From the NCBI GenBank assembly GCA_964506785.1, contig CAZDME010000042.1, positions 1 through 12,242 on the forward strand: 12,242 nucleotides of DNA. The letters are read 5' to 3'. The notes beneath the pieces are model-generated. The model did no database searches. It was not told where the DNA came from and worked only from the letters and a program-made list of their open reading frames with translations. Source of the DNA: CAZDME01 sp964506785 [NCBI: uncultured bacterium]. Its GTDB lineage: Bacteria; CAZDME01; JAYEMH01. Below, piece by piece: positions 6,139 through 12,242 of the stretch. The translations under genes were made by a program, and so were the position numbers. Each line of letters starts with the position of its first letter. Positions within the stretch are counted from its first letter, which is position 1.

Positions 6139-6564
6139 ATGAAAGATATTTTTGAAATTAAGGATGAGAAAGTTGATGTTCAAAGAATTATGGAAATTAT
6201 CGATAGGAGAATTACCGAAAAAAAGAAAGCCGGGCTTTACGACAAATACGATTTGAGCCGGGTAAGCAGCCTGGAGATTAAAAAAATCACTGATGACCGG
6301 GATTTTCTTGAGTATTACCTTAAGGTGATTAAAAAAAACTCTGATATCGATATCGGGGACTTTGAAATACATTCTAAGGGAGGCCCCCTGGGGAAACCGG
6401 TTGTCTGGATAAAAAAGATTATCTGGAAATTATTGAAGTTTTATACCTACCGCCTTTTCAGCCAGCAGAAAGAATTCAATGCCCAGGTAACCAATACCCT
6501 CCTCAGCTTGAATCAGAAGATAGACAAATCTTTGGCCGAGATTAAAGATAAAATTAAAAAATAA
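6139..6564 (+). CDS. Unrecognised 141-residue polysaccharide-locus protein with amphipathic/coiled-coil C-terminus
   Basis: I do not recognise a defined enzymatic domain. The N-terminal part is highly charged: KVDVQRIMEIIDRRITEKKK (residues 11-30) reads as one helix. A segment around 46-62 (EIKKITDDRDFLEYYLK) follows. A basic-aromatic stretch at 86-109 (KPVVWIKKIIWKLLKFYTYR and on) could lie along the membrane, and the tail FNAQVTNTLLSLNQKIDKSL (113-132) has coiled-coil character. Similar N-terminal segments (an I/V-DV-x-x-IM-x-x-I helix, then a K-rich amphipathic stretch and a QQ-FN motif) are familiar to me ahead of methyltransferase or glycosyltransferase domains encoded beside wzt genes. 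Here no catalytic domain is attached. An AAGGAG site (6128-6133) five bases before the ATG gives good translation. It may be a membrane-tethered scaffold or chain-termination partner, which is speculative. Confidence 0.7.
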   Translation: MKDIFEIKDEKVDVQRIMEIIDRRITEKKKAGLYDKYDLSRVSSLEIKKITDDRDFLEYYLKVIKKNSDIDIGDFEIHSKGGPLGKPVVWIKKIIWKLLKFYTYRLFSQQKEFNAQVTNTLLSLNQKIDKSLAEIKDKIKK

Positions 6565-6578
6565 GGAAAAAGTAAGGA

Positions 6579-7772
6579 ATGGGTAGAAAAAGACGGATTG
6601 CTTTTATCGTGCCCCGTTATGAGCCTGTATCCGCCGGAGGGGCCGAGGTTCACGCCCAGCGTCTGGCGGAAAAGGTGAAAGAACGCGGGCATAATGTCGA
6701 GGTCTTTACTACCTGCGCCCGGGACCATTTTACCTGGAAGAATTTTTATGAACCGGGGAAAAAAATGATTAATGATATCCGGGTCTGGCGTTTCCGGGTT
6801 AACCTTAACCGCCGGGCTGATGAGTTTTTAGCCATTCAGAGCCGGATTGACCGCCGCTTGGATATTTCCGGTGAAGAAGAGATTAAATGGGTCAAAGAAA
6901 GCGTAAATTCCGACGAGTTATATGATTATATTGCGAAATACCGCCGTAATTACGACTGTTTTATCTTTATTCCTTATCTATTCGGTTTAACCTACTGGGG
7001 GACCCAGGTCTGTCCGGAGAAATCCATCCTCATTCCCTGCCTGCACGACGAGCCCTTTGCCTACCTTAAGATTTATAAAGATTTATTCCAGCGGGTAAGG
7101 GGATTAATGTGTAATACCTTTCCGGAAATCGAATTGGCCAAAGAGCTTTATCGGCTGCCGGATGAAAAAATTACCATGGTCAGCCTGGGATTTGAAACCG
7201 GGAGAAGATATAATCCGGAAAATTTCAGAAAAAAGTATGCTTTAAGGGCTCCTTTCGTCCTTTTTGCCGGCCGAAGAGAAGGAGGGAAAAACACCCCTCT
7301 CTTAATCGAATATTTCAGGACTTATAAGCGGTATAACAAAAATGATTTAAAATTGGTCCTTATGGGGACTGGTGAAGTAAATATTCCTCCTGAAGGGAGA
7401 AAGGAAATTTTAGACCTTGGTTACCTGAAAGAGGCAGGGGATAAACTTGGCGGGTTTAGCGCCGCTTTAGTTTTCTGCCAGCCCTCAGTCAATGAAAGCC
7501 TCTCGATTGTGACCATGGAATCCTGGCTTTCCGGCCGGCCGGTTTTAGTCCATCATGACTGCCGGGTGACCAGGGATAACTGCCGGCGCAGTCGAGGCGG
7601 GCTGTTTTTTAAAAATTATTTTGAATTTGAAGAATGTCTTAATTTTTTCTTAAGAGAAAAGGAGTTAGCCGACCGCATGGGTGAGAACGGCAGACGTTAT
7701 GTAGAGAAAAATTATAGCTGGCCGGCGGTTCTGGATAGATTCGAAGAGGCTTTGGATAAGTTTGGGGTGTGA
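6579..7772 (+). CDS. Family 4 glycosyltransferase (GT-B fold), first of two
   Basis: The 397-residue product has the two-domain layout of a GT4 retaining glycosyltransferase. The N-terminal acceptor half begins RIAFIVPRYEPVSAGGAEVH (6-25), where the GGAE loop is typical, and carries the CLHDEPFAY segment (154-162). The nucleotide-sugar half starts around 225 with FVLFAGRREGGKNTPLLIEY (226-245). It has the E-x7-E element as ESLSIVTME (306-314), where both glutamates are kept although the usual EGFG wording is not. It should add a sugar from an NDP donor to the growing lipid-linked glycan at the cytoplasmic membrane face. The substrate cannot be read from the sequence. It starts 14 bases after the 141-residue gene, with AAGGA (6563-6567) eleven bases before the ATG. 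Confidence 0.92.
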   Translation: MGRKRRIAFIVPRYEPVSAGGAEVHAQRLAEKVKERGHNVEVFTTCARDHFTWKNFYEPGKKMINDIRVWRFRVNLNRRADEFLAIQSRIDRRLDISGEEEIKWVKESVNSDELYDYIAKYRRNYDCFIFIPYLFGLTYWGTQVCPEKSILIPCLHDEPFAYLKIYKDLFQRVRGLMCNTFPEIELAKELYRLPDEKITMVSLGFETGRRYNPENFRKKYALRAPFVLFAGRREGGKNTPLLIEYFRTYKRYNKNDLKLVLMGTGEVNIPPEGRKEILDLGYLKEAGDKLGGFSAALVFCQPSVNESLSIVTMESWLSGRPVLVHHDCRVTRDNCRRSRGGLFFKNYFEFEECLNFFLREKELADRMGENGRRYVEKNYSWPAVLDRFEEALDKFGV

Positions 7773-7784
7773 GCGAAGGATAAA

Positions 7785-8855
7785 ATGCGAATAAATCAGA
7801 TGCTTCCCGGGTTCAGCCCCGGGGATGCCATAAGTAATTACGTCCTGGAATTACAGAAAATCATAAGAAGCTGGGGGTATCAATCGGAAATTTACTGTAT
7901 CTATCAGCACGCCAGCCGGGAAAGCCGGGTTTTAATCCACGATTACAGCGAATACCGCCTGACGAACAGAGAAAATGATATAACTATTTTTCATTTTTCT
8001 ATCGGTTCCGAACTGACGGAATGTTTTAAAGAGGTTTTGGGGAAGAGAATTCTTGTCTATCACAATATAACCCCGCCTGAATACTTCCAGGCAATAAGCG
8101 ATGAAAAGGCGATGGTTCTTCACGAGGGGAGGAAGGAACTTAAAGAGCTGGCCGGGATTCCTGATTTGGCTCTGGCTGTTTCCGAATATAACCGCCAGGA
8201 GCTCCTTAAGGCCGGTTTTAAGAATACCGGGGTTTTACCTCTAATTGTTAATCTTGGCTATTTATCCGGCAGGCCCAGCCGGAAAATTTTAGCGAAATTT
8301 TCTGATTACTATCATAATTTCCTTTTTGTCGGCCGGGTAGCCCCTAACAAAAAATTAGAGGATATCATTCAAATTTTCTATTATTACAAAAAACTGATAA
8401 ACCCCAAATCGAGATTATTCCTGGTTGGTTCGGCCTCAGGTATAGACCGTTATTTAGCCTATCTGCGCGGATTAATCATTGAGTTGGATTTAGCCGATAT
8501 CCACATTACCGGGCACGTAAAAACAGATGAGCTCTTGGCTTATTACAGCCTGGCGGATGTTTTTATCTGTATGAGTGAGCACGAAGGTTTCTGCATACCT
8601 CTTCTTGAAAGTATGTATTTCAGGGTTCCGATAATTGCTTATCAGGCAGCGGCAATCCCGGAAACGCTGGATGGTTCGGGGATTTTGGTTAAAGAGAAAA
8701 AATTTCCGGCCATTGCGGAAATGGCTGATCTGGTAGTTAAAGATAAAGATTTCAGGACTCAAATTACCAATAGACAAAGTGAAAGATTAAAGGATTTCCA
8801 TACCGTAAAAATAGAAAGGCAGTTGAAAAATTATCTGGGAGGTTGGCTTGAATAG
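7785..8855 (+). CDS. Family 4 glycosyltransferase (GT-B fold), second of two
   Basis: The 356-residue product is a second, clearly different GT4 enzyme. Its N-terminus MRINQMLPGFSPGDAISNYV (1-20) resembles GT4 members with a GDAISN loop, and YHNITPPEYF (92-101) is characteristic of that subgroup. The donor domain opens with FLFVGRVAPNKKLEDII (179-195), includes LFLVGSASG (211-219), and carries the E-x7-E pair as EGFCIPLLE (267-275), close to the classical EGFGxxxxE form. It is expected to act after or before the neighbouring GT4 in assembling the glycan repeat. An AAGGA site (7776-7780) lies four bases before the ATG. The 3' end overlaps the deacetylase gene by eight bases. Confidence 0.93.
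   Translation: MRINQMLPGFSPGDAISNYVLELQKIIRSWGYQSEIYCIYQHASRESRVLIHDYSEYRLTNRENDITIFHFSIGSELTECFKEVLGKRILVYHNITPPEYFQAISDEKAMVLHEGRKELKELAGIPDLALAVSEYNRQELLKAGFKNTGVLPLIVNLGYLSGRPSRKILAKFSDYYHNFLFVGRVAPNKKLEDIIQIFYYYKKLINPKSRLFLVGSASGIDRYLAYLRGLIIELDLADIHITGHVKTDELLAYYSLADVFICMSEHEGFCIPLLESMYFRVPIIAYQAAAIPETLDGSGILVKEKKFPAIAEMADLVVKDKDFRTQITNRQSERLKDFHTVKIERQLKNYLGGWLE
8837..8842 (+). promoter_or_regulatory. Shine-Dalgarno sequence that fixes a TTG start for the deacetylase
   Basis: GGGAGG lies inside the end of the upstream glycosyltransferase gene, five bases before the TTG at 8848. It selects this rare start codon, which is also the only start that keeps the complete lipoprotein signal. 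Confidence 0.75.
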
Positions 8856-9678
8856 AAAAAAATTCTTCAGGCGTGCTTTATTAATATTCGCTTTATTTTC
8901 GTTGATTATCAGCGGATGCGAAAGGTTGTCTTTTAAAAAGAAGTCAAGCAAACTGCCTATCTTGATGTATCATCGGGTTGATATTAAAAAACCTAACAAA
9001 TACTGGGTAGAAGTGGATATGTTTGAAGCGCAAATGGCGGCTTTAAAAAAAGCCGGATTTCAGACGGTTACTTTCCCTCAGGTAGAAGCACATTTAAAGG
9101 GTAAGAAGCCCCTTCCGAGAAAGGCGGTTTTACTTACCTTTGACGATGGGTTCCGGGATTTTTATCTTTATGCTTACCCGGTTTTGAAAAAACATGGATT
9201 TAAGGGAACGGTATTTCTGATTAGCGGCACATTAGCCGACGATGATTCTGGCCGTCTTGATAGCCGCTGGACCGGTGATCCAAAGGAAGAATGGAATCTA
9301 CATTTAATCTGGCCGGAGATTAAAGAAATGGCTGATTATGGAATTGAATTCGGAGGGCATTCCATGACCCATCCTTCTTTGACCAATCAAGCTTTAACGG
9401 ATGAGGATTTATGGCGGGAAATAAATGGATGCAAGGTAATGCTTGAGGAACATTTGGGCCAGAGGATAATTTCTTTTGCCTACCCCGGGGGAGATAATGA
9501 TGAGCGGGTGAGAGGCCTGGTTAAAAAGGCCGGATACAAATTTGCCGTTGGCAGTAAAGGAGGAACTCAGGAAAATATCGAAGAAAGCGATCCTTTTGCC
9601 TTTAAGCGATTAGCTGTTTTTAATCAAGATGCATCTCAGCTTATGTCTCAAATTACCGCGAAAGATAGTAGCCGGTAA
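8848..9678 (+). CDS. Polysaccharide deacetylase (NodB/CE4 domain) lipoprotein
   Basis: The 276-residue product starts at a TTG and opens with a basic N-terminus, a hydrophobic core and the lipobox ISGC with Cys24, so it should be lipid-anchored on the periplasmic side. The catalytic domain has LMYHRVD (39-45), the TFDDG motif (97-101: D99 probable base, D100 metal ligand), HSMTH (171-175: metal-binding H171 and H175) and FAYPGG (210-215). The D-H-H metal triad is intact, so it is probably an active metal-dependent de-N-acetylase. Its place between glycosyltransferase and sugar-aminotransferase genes suggests that it removes N-acetyl groups from the exported glycan or a related polymer. A peptidoglycan or poly-GlcNAc substrate cannot be excluded. 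It overlaps the upstream gene by eight bases, pointing to translational coupling. Confidence 0.92.
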   Translation: MNRKKFFRRALLIFALFSLIISGCERLSFKKKSSKLPILMYHRVDIKKPNKYWVEVDMFEAQMAALKKAGFQTVTFPQVEAHLKGKKPLPRKAVLLTFDDGFRDFYLYAYPVLKKHGFKGTVFLISGTLADDDSGRLDSRWTGDPKEEWNLHLIWPEIKEMADYGIEFGGHSMTHPSLTNQALTDEDLWREINGCKVMLEEHLGQRIISFAYPGGDNDERVRGLVKKAGYKFAVGSKGGTQENIEESDPFAFKRLAVFNQDASQLMSQITAKDSSR

Positions 9679-9722
9679 AGATATTTCTGAACGGACTCAA
9701 GGACAAGCAGCGAGGACGGATA

Positions 9723-10850
9723 ATGAAGAAAAAAAATTTTATTCCGGTATATGAACCAAGATTGGGCGGGAAAGAGCAAAAATATGTCCTAGATTGTTTT
9801 AAGACTAACTGGATTTCTTCTCTGGGCAGATATATTGATAAGTTTGAAAGCCGATTTAGCAAGTTTTGCGGCCGGAAATATGGGATAGCTACCTCTAACG
9901 GAACTACCGCTCTTCAGCTGGCCCTTTTAGTTTTAGGCGTGGGAGGCGGGGATGAGGTAATTGTCCCTGATTTAACCTTTGTTGCCTCGGCTAATGCAGT
10001 TGCTTATACCGGGGCTAAACCGGTTTTTGTCGATGTGGATGAAGAAACCTGGACAATTGCCCCCCGGAAGATTTTGGAGAAAATAAATCGCCGGACAAAA
10101 GCAATCATGGCCGTGCATCTCTATGGGCACCCGTCCGATATGGATGCTATTAGAAAAATTACCCGGAGGTATAGAATAAATTTAATTGAGGATGCCGCTG
10201 AAGCCCACGGCGCTTTATATAAAGGGAAAATTGTCGGCGGTTTGTCTGACCTGGGCTGTTTCAGCTTTTATGGCAACAAAATCATTACCACCGGAGAGGG
10301 GGGGATGATTGTTACCAATAATCTTAACTTAGCCCGAAAGGCCAGATTTTTGAGAGACCACGGGATGTCTCGCCAGCGCCGATACTGGCATAGGGCTATT
10401 GGCTATAATTTTCGCCTGACTAATATTCAAGCGGCCATTGGCCTGGCCCAGTTAGAAAAGATAGAGGAAGTTGTGGCAGAAAAAAGAAAGATTGCTCACC
10501 TTTACAATCACCATTTAAAAATGATTAAAGGGTTAACTTTACCCCCGGAGGCTTCCTGGGCGAAAAATGTTTACTGGATGTACAGCATTTTAGTTAATCC
10601 CGCCTTTGGCCTTTCCCGGAATAAACTGATGGCTAAACTTAAAAAGAAGGGGATTGATACCCGGCCGTTTTTTTATCCTCTTCATAAACTGCCGCCTTAT
10701 AGAAAAAACGGTAAAAATTCGGAGCGTTATCCGGTCACTGAGCGATTATCCCCAAGGGGATTGAATTTACCTTCATCTCCGAATTTAAGCCAAGCCCAGA
10801 TTAAATATATTGCCGAGGCTGTCAGAAAGATTCAAAAAGGGAATCGTTAA
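9723..10850 (+). CDS. DegT/DnrJ/EryC1/StrS sugar aminotransferase, perosamine-synthase-like
   Basis: The 375-residue product is a PLP-dependent aminotransferase that converts a 4-keto (or 3-keto) nucleotide sugar to the amino sugar, usually with glutamate as donor. Visible landmarks are IPVYEPRLGGKEQKYV (7-22), TSNGTTALQLAL (57-68), LIEDAAEAHGA with D157 (154-164) and SFYGNKIITTGEGGM with the PLP lysine K186 (181-195). The C-terminal half has the substrate-binding LRDHGMSRQRRYWH and NVYWMYSILV segments. The wording around WISSLGRYIDKFE, GYNFRLTNIQAA and KGIDTRPFFYPLH is closest, from memory, to GDP-perosamine synthases. Neither GDP-mannose dehydratase nor an N-acyltransferase is in the window, so the product sugar is a guess. 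AGGA at 9713-9716 serves as ribosome binding site. The 44-base gap upstream shows no terminator. Confidence 0.93.
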   Translation: MKKKNFIPVYEPRLGGKEQKYVLDCFKTNWISSLGRYIDKFESRFSKFCGRKYGIATSNGTTALQLALLVLGVGGGDEVIVPDLTFVASANAVAYTGAKPVFVDVDEETWTIAPRKILEKINRRTKAIMAVHLYGHPSDMDAIRKITRRYRINLIEDAAEAHGALYKGKIVGGLSDLGCFSFYGNKIITTGEGGMIVTNNLNLARKARFLRDHGMSRQRRYWHRAIGYNFRLTNIQAAIGLAQLEKIEEVVAEKRKIAHLYNHHLKMIKGLTLPPEASWAKNVYWMYSILVNPAFGLSRNKLMAKLKKKGIDTRPFFYPLHKLPPYRKNGKNSERYPVTERLSPRGLNLPSSPNLSQAQIKYIAEAVRKIQKGNR

Positions 10851-10864
10851 TGATACACATTAAA

Positions 10865-10919
10865 CTATAAGCTGTCCGCGATACGCCAAAAAACGTTTAC
10901 TAAACGCTATACGCTGTCT
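10865..10919 (+). repeat. Imperfect direct repeat between the aminotransferase and GT2 genes
   Basis: The 81-base gap holds CTATAAGCTGTCC (10865-10877) and CTATACGCTGTCT (10907-10919), which differ at two of thirteen positions and lie 42 bases apart, each preceded by TAAA. A third related piece, CGATACGC (10879-10886), lies between them, with AAACGTTT (10891-10898) beside it. It does not look like coding sequence or a terminator. Similar low-complexity pieces may occur elsewhere in the genome, but this cannot be tested here. Confidence 0.45.
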
Positions 10920-10931
10920 TGGGAGTATATT

Positions 10932-11639
10932 TTGTTAAAGGGCGTTTCTGTTATTTTACCGACTTATAACGAGGCCGGTCATATTGCTGAGTTAATCGGG
11001 GAAATCTTCCGGGTGGCCGAAGGAGCGGGATTTGATACAGAGATAATTTTGGTTGACGATAATAGCCCGGATGGGACAGTCGGAATTGTCCAACAGGCTT
11101 TTAAAGAAAACCCCCGGTTAAAGACCTATATCCGTAAGAACGAAAGAGGTTTGGCTTCGGCCATCAGATTTGGTGCCGATAAAGCGACGAAAGATAATTT
11201 AATTTTTATGGATACAGATTTTAACCATGAGCCGCGGATAATTCCCATCCTGGTTAAACAACTTGAGGATTTTGACATTGCCGTTGGTTCCAGGTTTGTC
11301 GCCGGAGGAGGGATGAAAGGAAACCAGTTTCGATACTGGGGAAGTTATCTTTTTAACGCCTTTGTCAAACTTATCCTGCAGATCAAGACCAATGACAATT
11401 TATCTGGTTTCTTTGCTGTTTCAAAGGGAATTATTTCTGGTTTGAATCTAAAGAAGATTTTTAGAGGTTATGGAGATTACTTTATCAGGTTTCTCTATGA
11501 AGCGGGCAAAAAGGGTTTTTCAATAATAGAAATACCAGTAGTTTATCAAGAAAGGCCTTCGGGGAAAAGCAAGACGAATTTTTTCTGGCATCTTTTAAGG
11601 TATGTTTTTACTGTGTTTAAAGTGCGATTCGGGGAATAG
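10932..11639 (+). CDS. DPM1-like family 2 glycosyltransferase (polyprenyl-phosphate sugar synthase)
   Basis: The 235-residue product is a soluble or peripheral GT2 enzyme of the dolichol-phosphate-mannose-synthase type. It should load a sugar onto undecaprenyl phosphate at the cytoplasmic face. Motifs are VSVILPTYNEAGHI (5-18), VDDNSPDGT (41-49), the metal-binding DTD with its flank (IFMDTDFNHEP, 91-101), VGSRFVAGGG (118-127), NLSGFFAV (156-163) and ERPSGKSK (207-214). There are no C-terminal membrane helices, so it is the short form. It begins at a TTG with GGGAG (10921-10925) six bases upstream. Seven bases separate it from the GT39-like gene, a common pairing in which the GT2 makes the lipid-linked donor that the membrane enzyme uses outside the cytoplasm. 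The GT2 fragment at the left edge of the window belongs to the same broad family. Confidence 0.93.
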   Translation: MLKGVSVILPTYNEAGHIAELIGEIFRVAEGAGFDTEIILVDDNSPDGTVGIVQQAFKENPRLKTYIRKNERGLASAIRFGADKATKDNLIFMDTDFNHEPRIIPILVKQLEDFDIAVGSRFVAGGGMKGNQFRYWGSYLFNAFVKLILQIKTNDNLSGFFAVSKGIISGLNLKKIFRGYGDYFIRFLYEAGKKGFSIIEIPVVYQERPSGKSKTNFFWHLLRYVFTVFKVRFGE

Positions 11640-11646
11640 AGAATAA

Positions 11647-12198
11647 ATGGATAAACTTAAAAAAATAGTTTTTGTGATTATAAGCCTGGGAATAATGCTG
11701 CGTTTCCTTAATTGGCTATTGCCGGTTATGGATTCGGATATGGCAATAACCGGGTTAATGGCCCGGCATATCTTAAAAGGTGAATTCCCGGTTTTTTTCT
11801 GGGGGCAGGCTTATTGCGGTTCAATCGAAGCTTACCTGGCGGCCCTGGTTTTTGCCTTATTTGGCGCCTCGCGTTATGCTTTGAATATTGTTCCCGTACT
11901 TGAGTCGATTTTATTTATGCTGCTTATGTACCTGTTAGCTAAGCGGGCTTTCGGCAGAAAAACAGGAATTTTAACCCTTTTATTAACTGCTTTCCCTGCC
12001 CGATACCTGGTTGCCAATGCTGGTTTAGCCAGGGCAAACTATGTAGAGAATTTAATCCTGGGTGCAGTTGTTTTCTATCTTACCTATCGGATGGTTTTTG
12101 AAAAAGATGGTATGAATTCAAGGAGGCGTTTCTTTATTTTGGGAATATTTTATGGGCTAGCCTGGTGGACAAATTTTCAAAGCATCTATTTATCTTAA
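11647..12198 (+). CDS. GT39-like (PMT/ArnT type) membrane glycosyltransferase, 5' part, frameshifted
   Basis: The 183-residue reading frame is the N-terminal part of a multi-span GT-C glycosyltransferase that would transfer a sugar from a polyprenyl phosphate donor on the periplasmic side. Visible features are a first hydrophobic helix (about 7-26), the extracytoplasmic MDSDMAITGLMARHIL loop (28-43) with D29 and D31 at the usual catalytic acid position, GQAYCGSIEAYLAAL (53-67), and further helices near 61-74, 80-97, 105-120, 133-147 and 162-177. Full members are normally 450 residues or more, so this is only the start. The frame ends at a TAA (12196-12198) in mid-helix, while an adjacent frame continues with a plausible membrane sequence to the window edge. 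A missing base near 12187-12192 is the simplest reading. It could be a real mutation or a sequence error near an assembly end. Confidence 0.85.
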   Translation: MDKLKKIVFVIISLGIMLRFLNWLLPVMDSDMAITGLMARHILKGEFPVFFWGQAYCGSIEAYLAALVFALFGASRYALNIVPVLESILFMLLMYLLAKRAFGRKTGILTLLLTAFPARYLVANAGLARANYVENLILGAVVFYLTYRMVFEKDGMNSRRRFFILGIFYGLAWWTNFQSIYLS

Positions 12199-12242
12199 CC
12201 AGCCTAATTTTTATTTTCCTGCGAAAAAAACGCATATTTTTT
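12192..12242 (+). other. Probable continuation of the GT39-like gene in a shifted frame
   Basis: From 12192 the frame one base back from that of the upstream gene reads ILTSLIFIFLRKKRIFF without a stop to the window edge. Following directly after GLAWWTNFQSIY, this gives a hydrophobic helix ended by a basic loop, as expected of the membrane protein. It is therefore likely part of the same gene, split by a one-base loss. Confidence 0.6.

Noticed and set aside
12184-12198. Programmed -1 ribosomal frameshift as the explanation for the split GT39-like gene
   Set aside because: The junction ATC TAT TTA TCT TAA has no standard X XXY YYZ slippery heptamer in the right phase, and the family is not known for recoding. 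Mutation or sequence error is simpler.
12220-12242. Hairpin-like TGCG/CGCA pair with an A-rich loop, followed by a T-run, resembling an intrinsic terminator
   Set aside because: The stem is only four base pairs, and the same bases read as LRKKRIFF in the probable continuation of the GT39-like gene. It is more likely coding.

Overview
The window looks like a stretch of chromosome from a Gram-negative, probably uncultured bacterium. The evidence is an O-antigen-type ABC exporter, a lipoprotein signal and tightly packed genes. Base composition is moderate to low GC, and ATG, GTG and TTG starts are all used. The gene style resembles Candidatus Omnitrophota or similar candidate phyla, but that is an impression from recalled homologues and no marker gene here proves it. 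All recognised genes lie on the + strand. There are no tRNA or rRNA genes, CRISPR arrays or insertion sequences.

Region 1 (1-1557): the 3' end of a family 2 glycosyltransferase, a stand-alone riboflavin-pathway reductase (RibD C-terminal type), and a YbhB/YbcL (PEBP-like) protein with an ambiguous start. Region 2 (1573-3990): a NodU/CmcH-type O-carbamoyltransferase, an SxtJ-type small membrane protein and a 52-residue DUF5989 membrane protein. This trio recurs in other genomes, but its joint function is, to my knowledge, not established.

Region 3 (3991-4158) is a short noncoding gap with a good sigma-70-like promoter whose predicted start site falls almost on the next start codon. Region 4 (4159-12242) is a surface-polysaccharide operon. 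In order it encodes an ABC-2 permease (Wzm), an ATPase with a C-terminal glycan-recognition domain (Wzt), an unrecognised 141-residue protein, two family 4 glycosyltransferases, a polysaccharide deacetylase lipoprotein, a DegT/perosamine-synthase-like aminotransferase, a DPM1-like polyprenyl-phosphate sugar synthase, and a GT39-like membrane glycosyltransferase. The last gene shows an apparent 1-nt frameshift just before the window ends.

The picture fits synthesis of a cytoplasmic, lipid-linked glycan that probably contains an amino-deoxy sugar, its export by Wzm/Wzt, and periplasmic tailoring by deacetylation and by addition of polyprenyl-linked sugars. The neighbouring carbamoyltransferase trio may decorate the same glycan, but that link rests on proximity alone.
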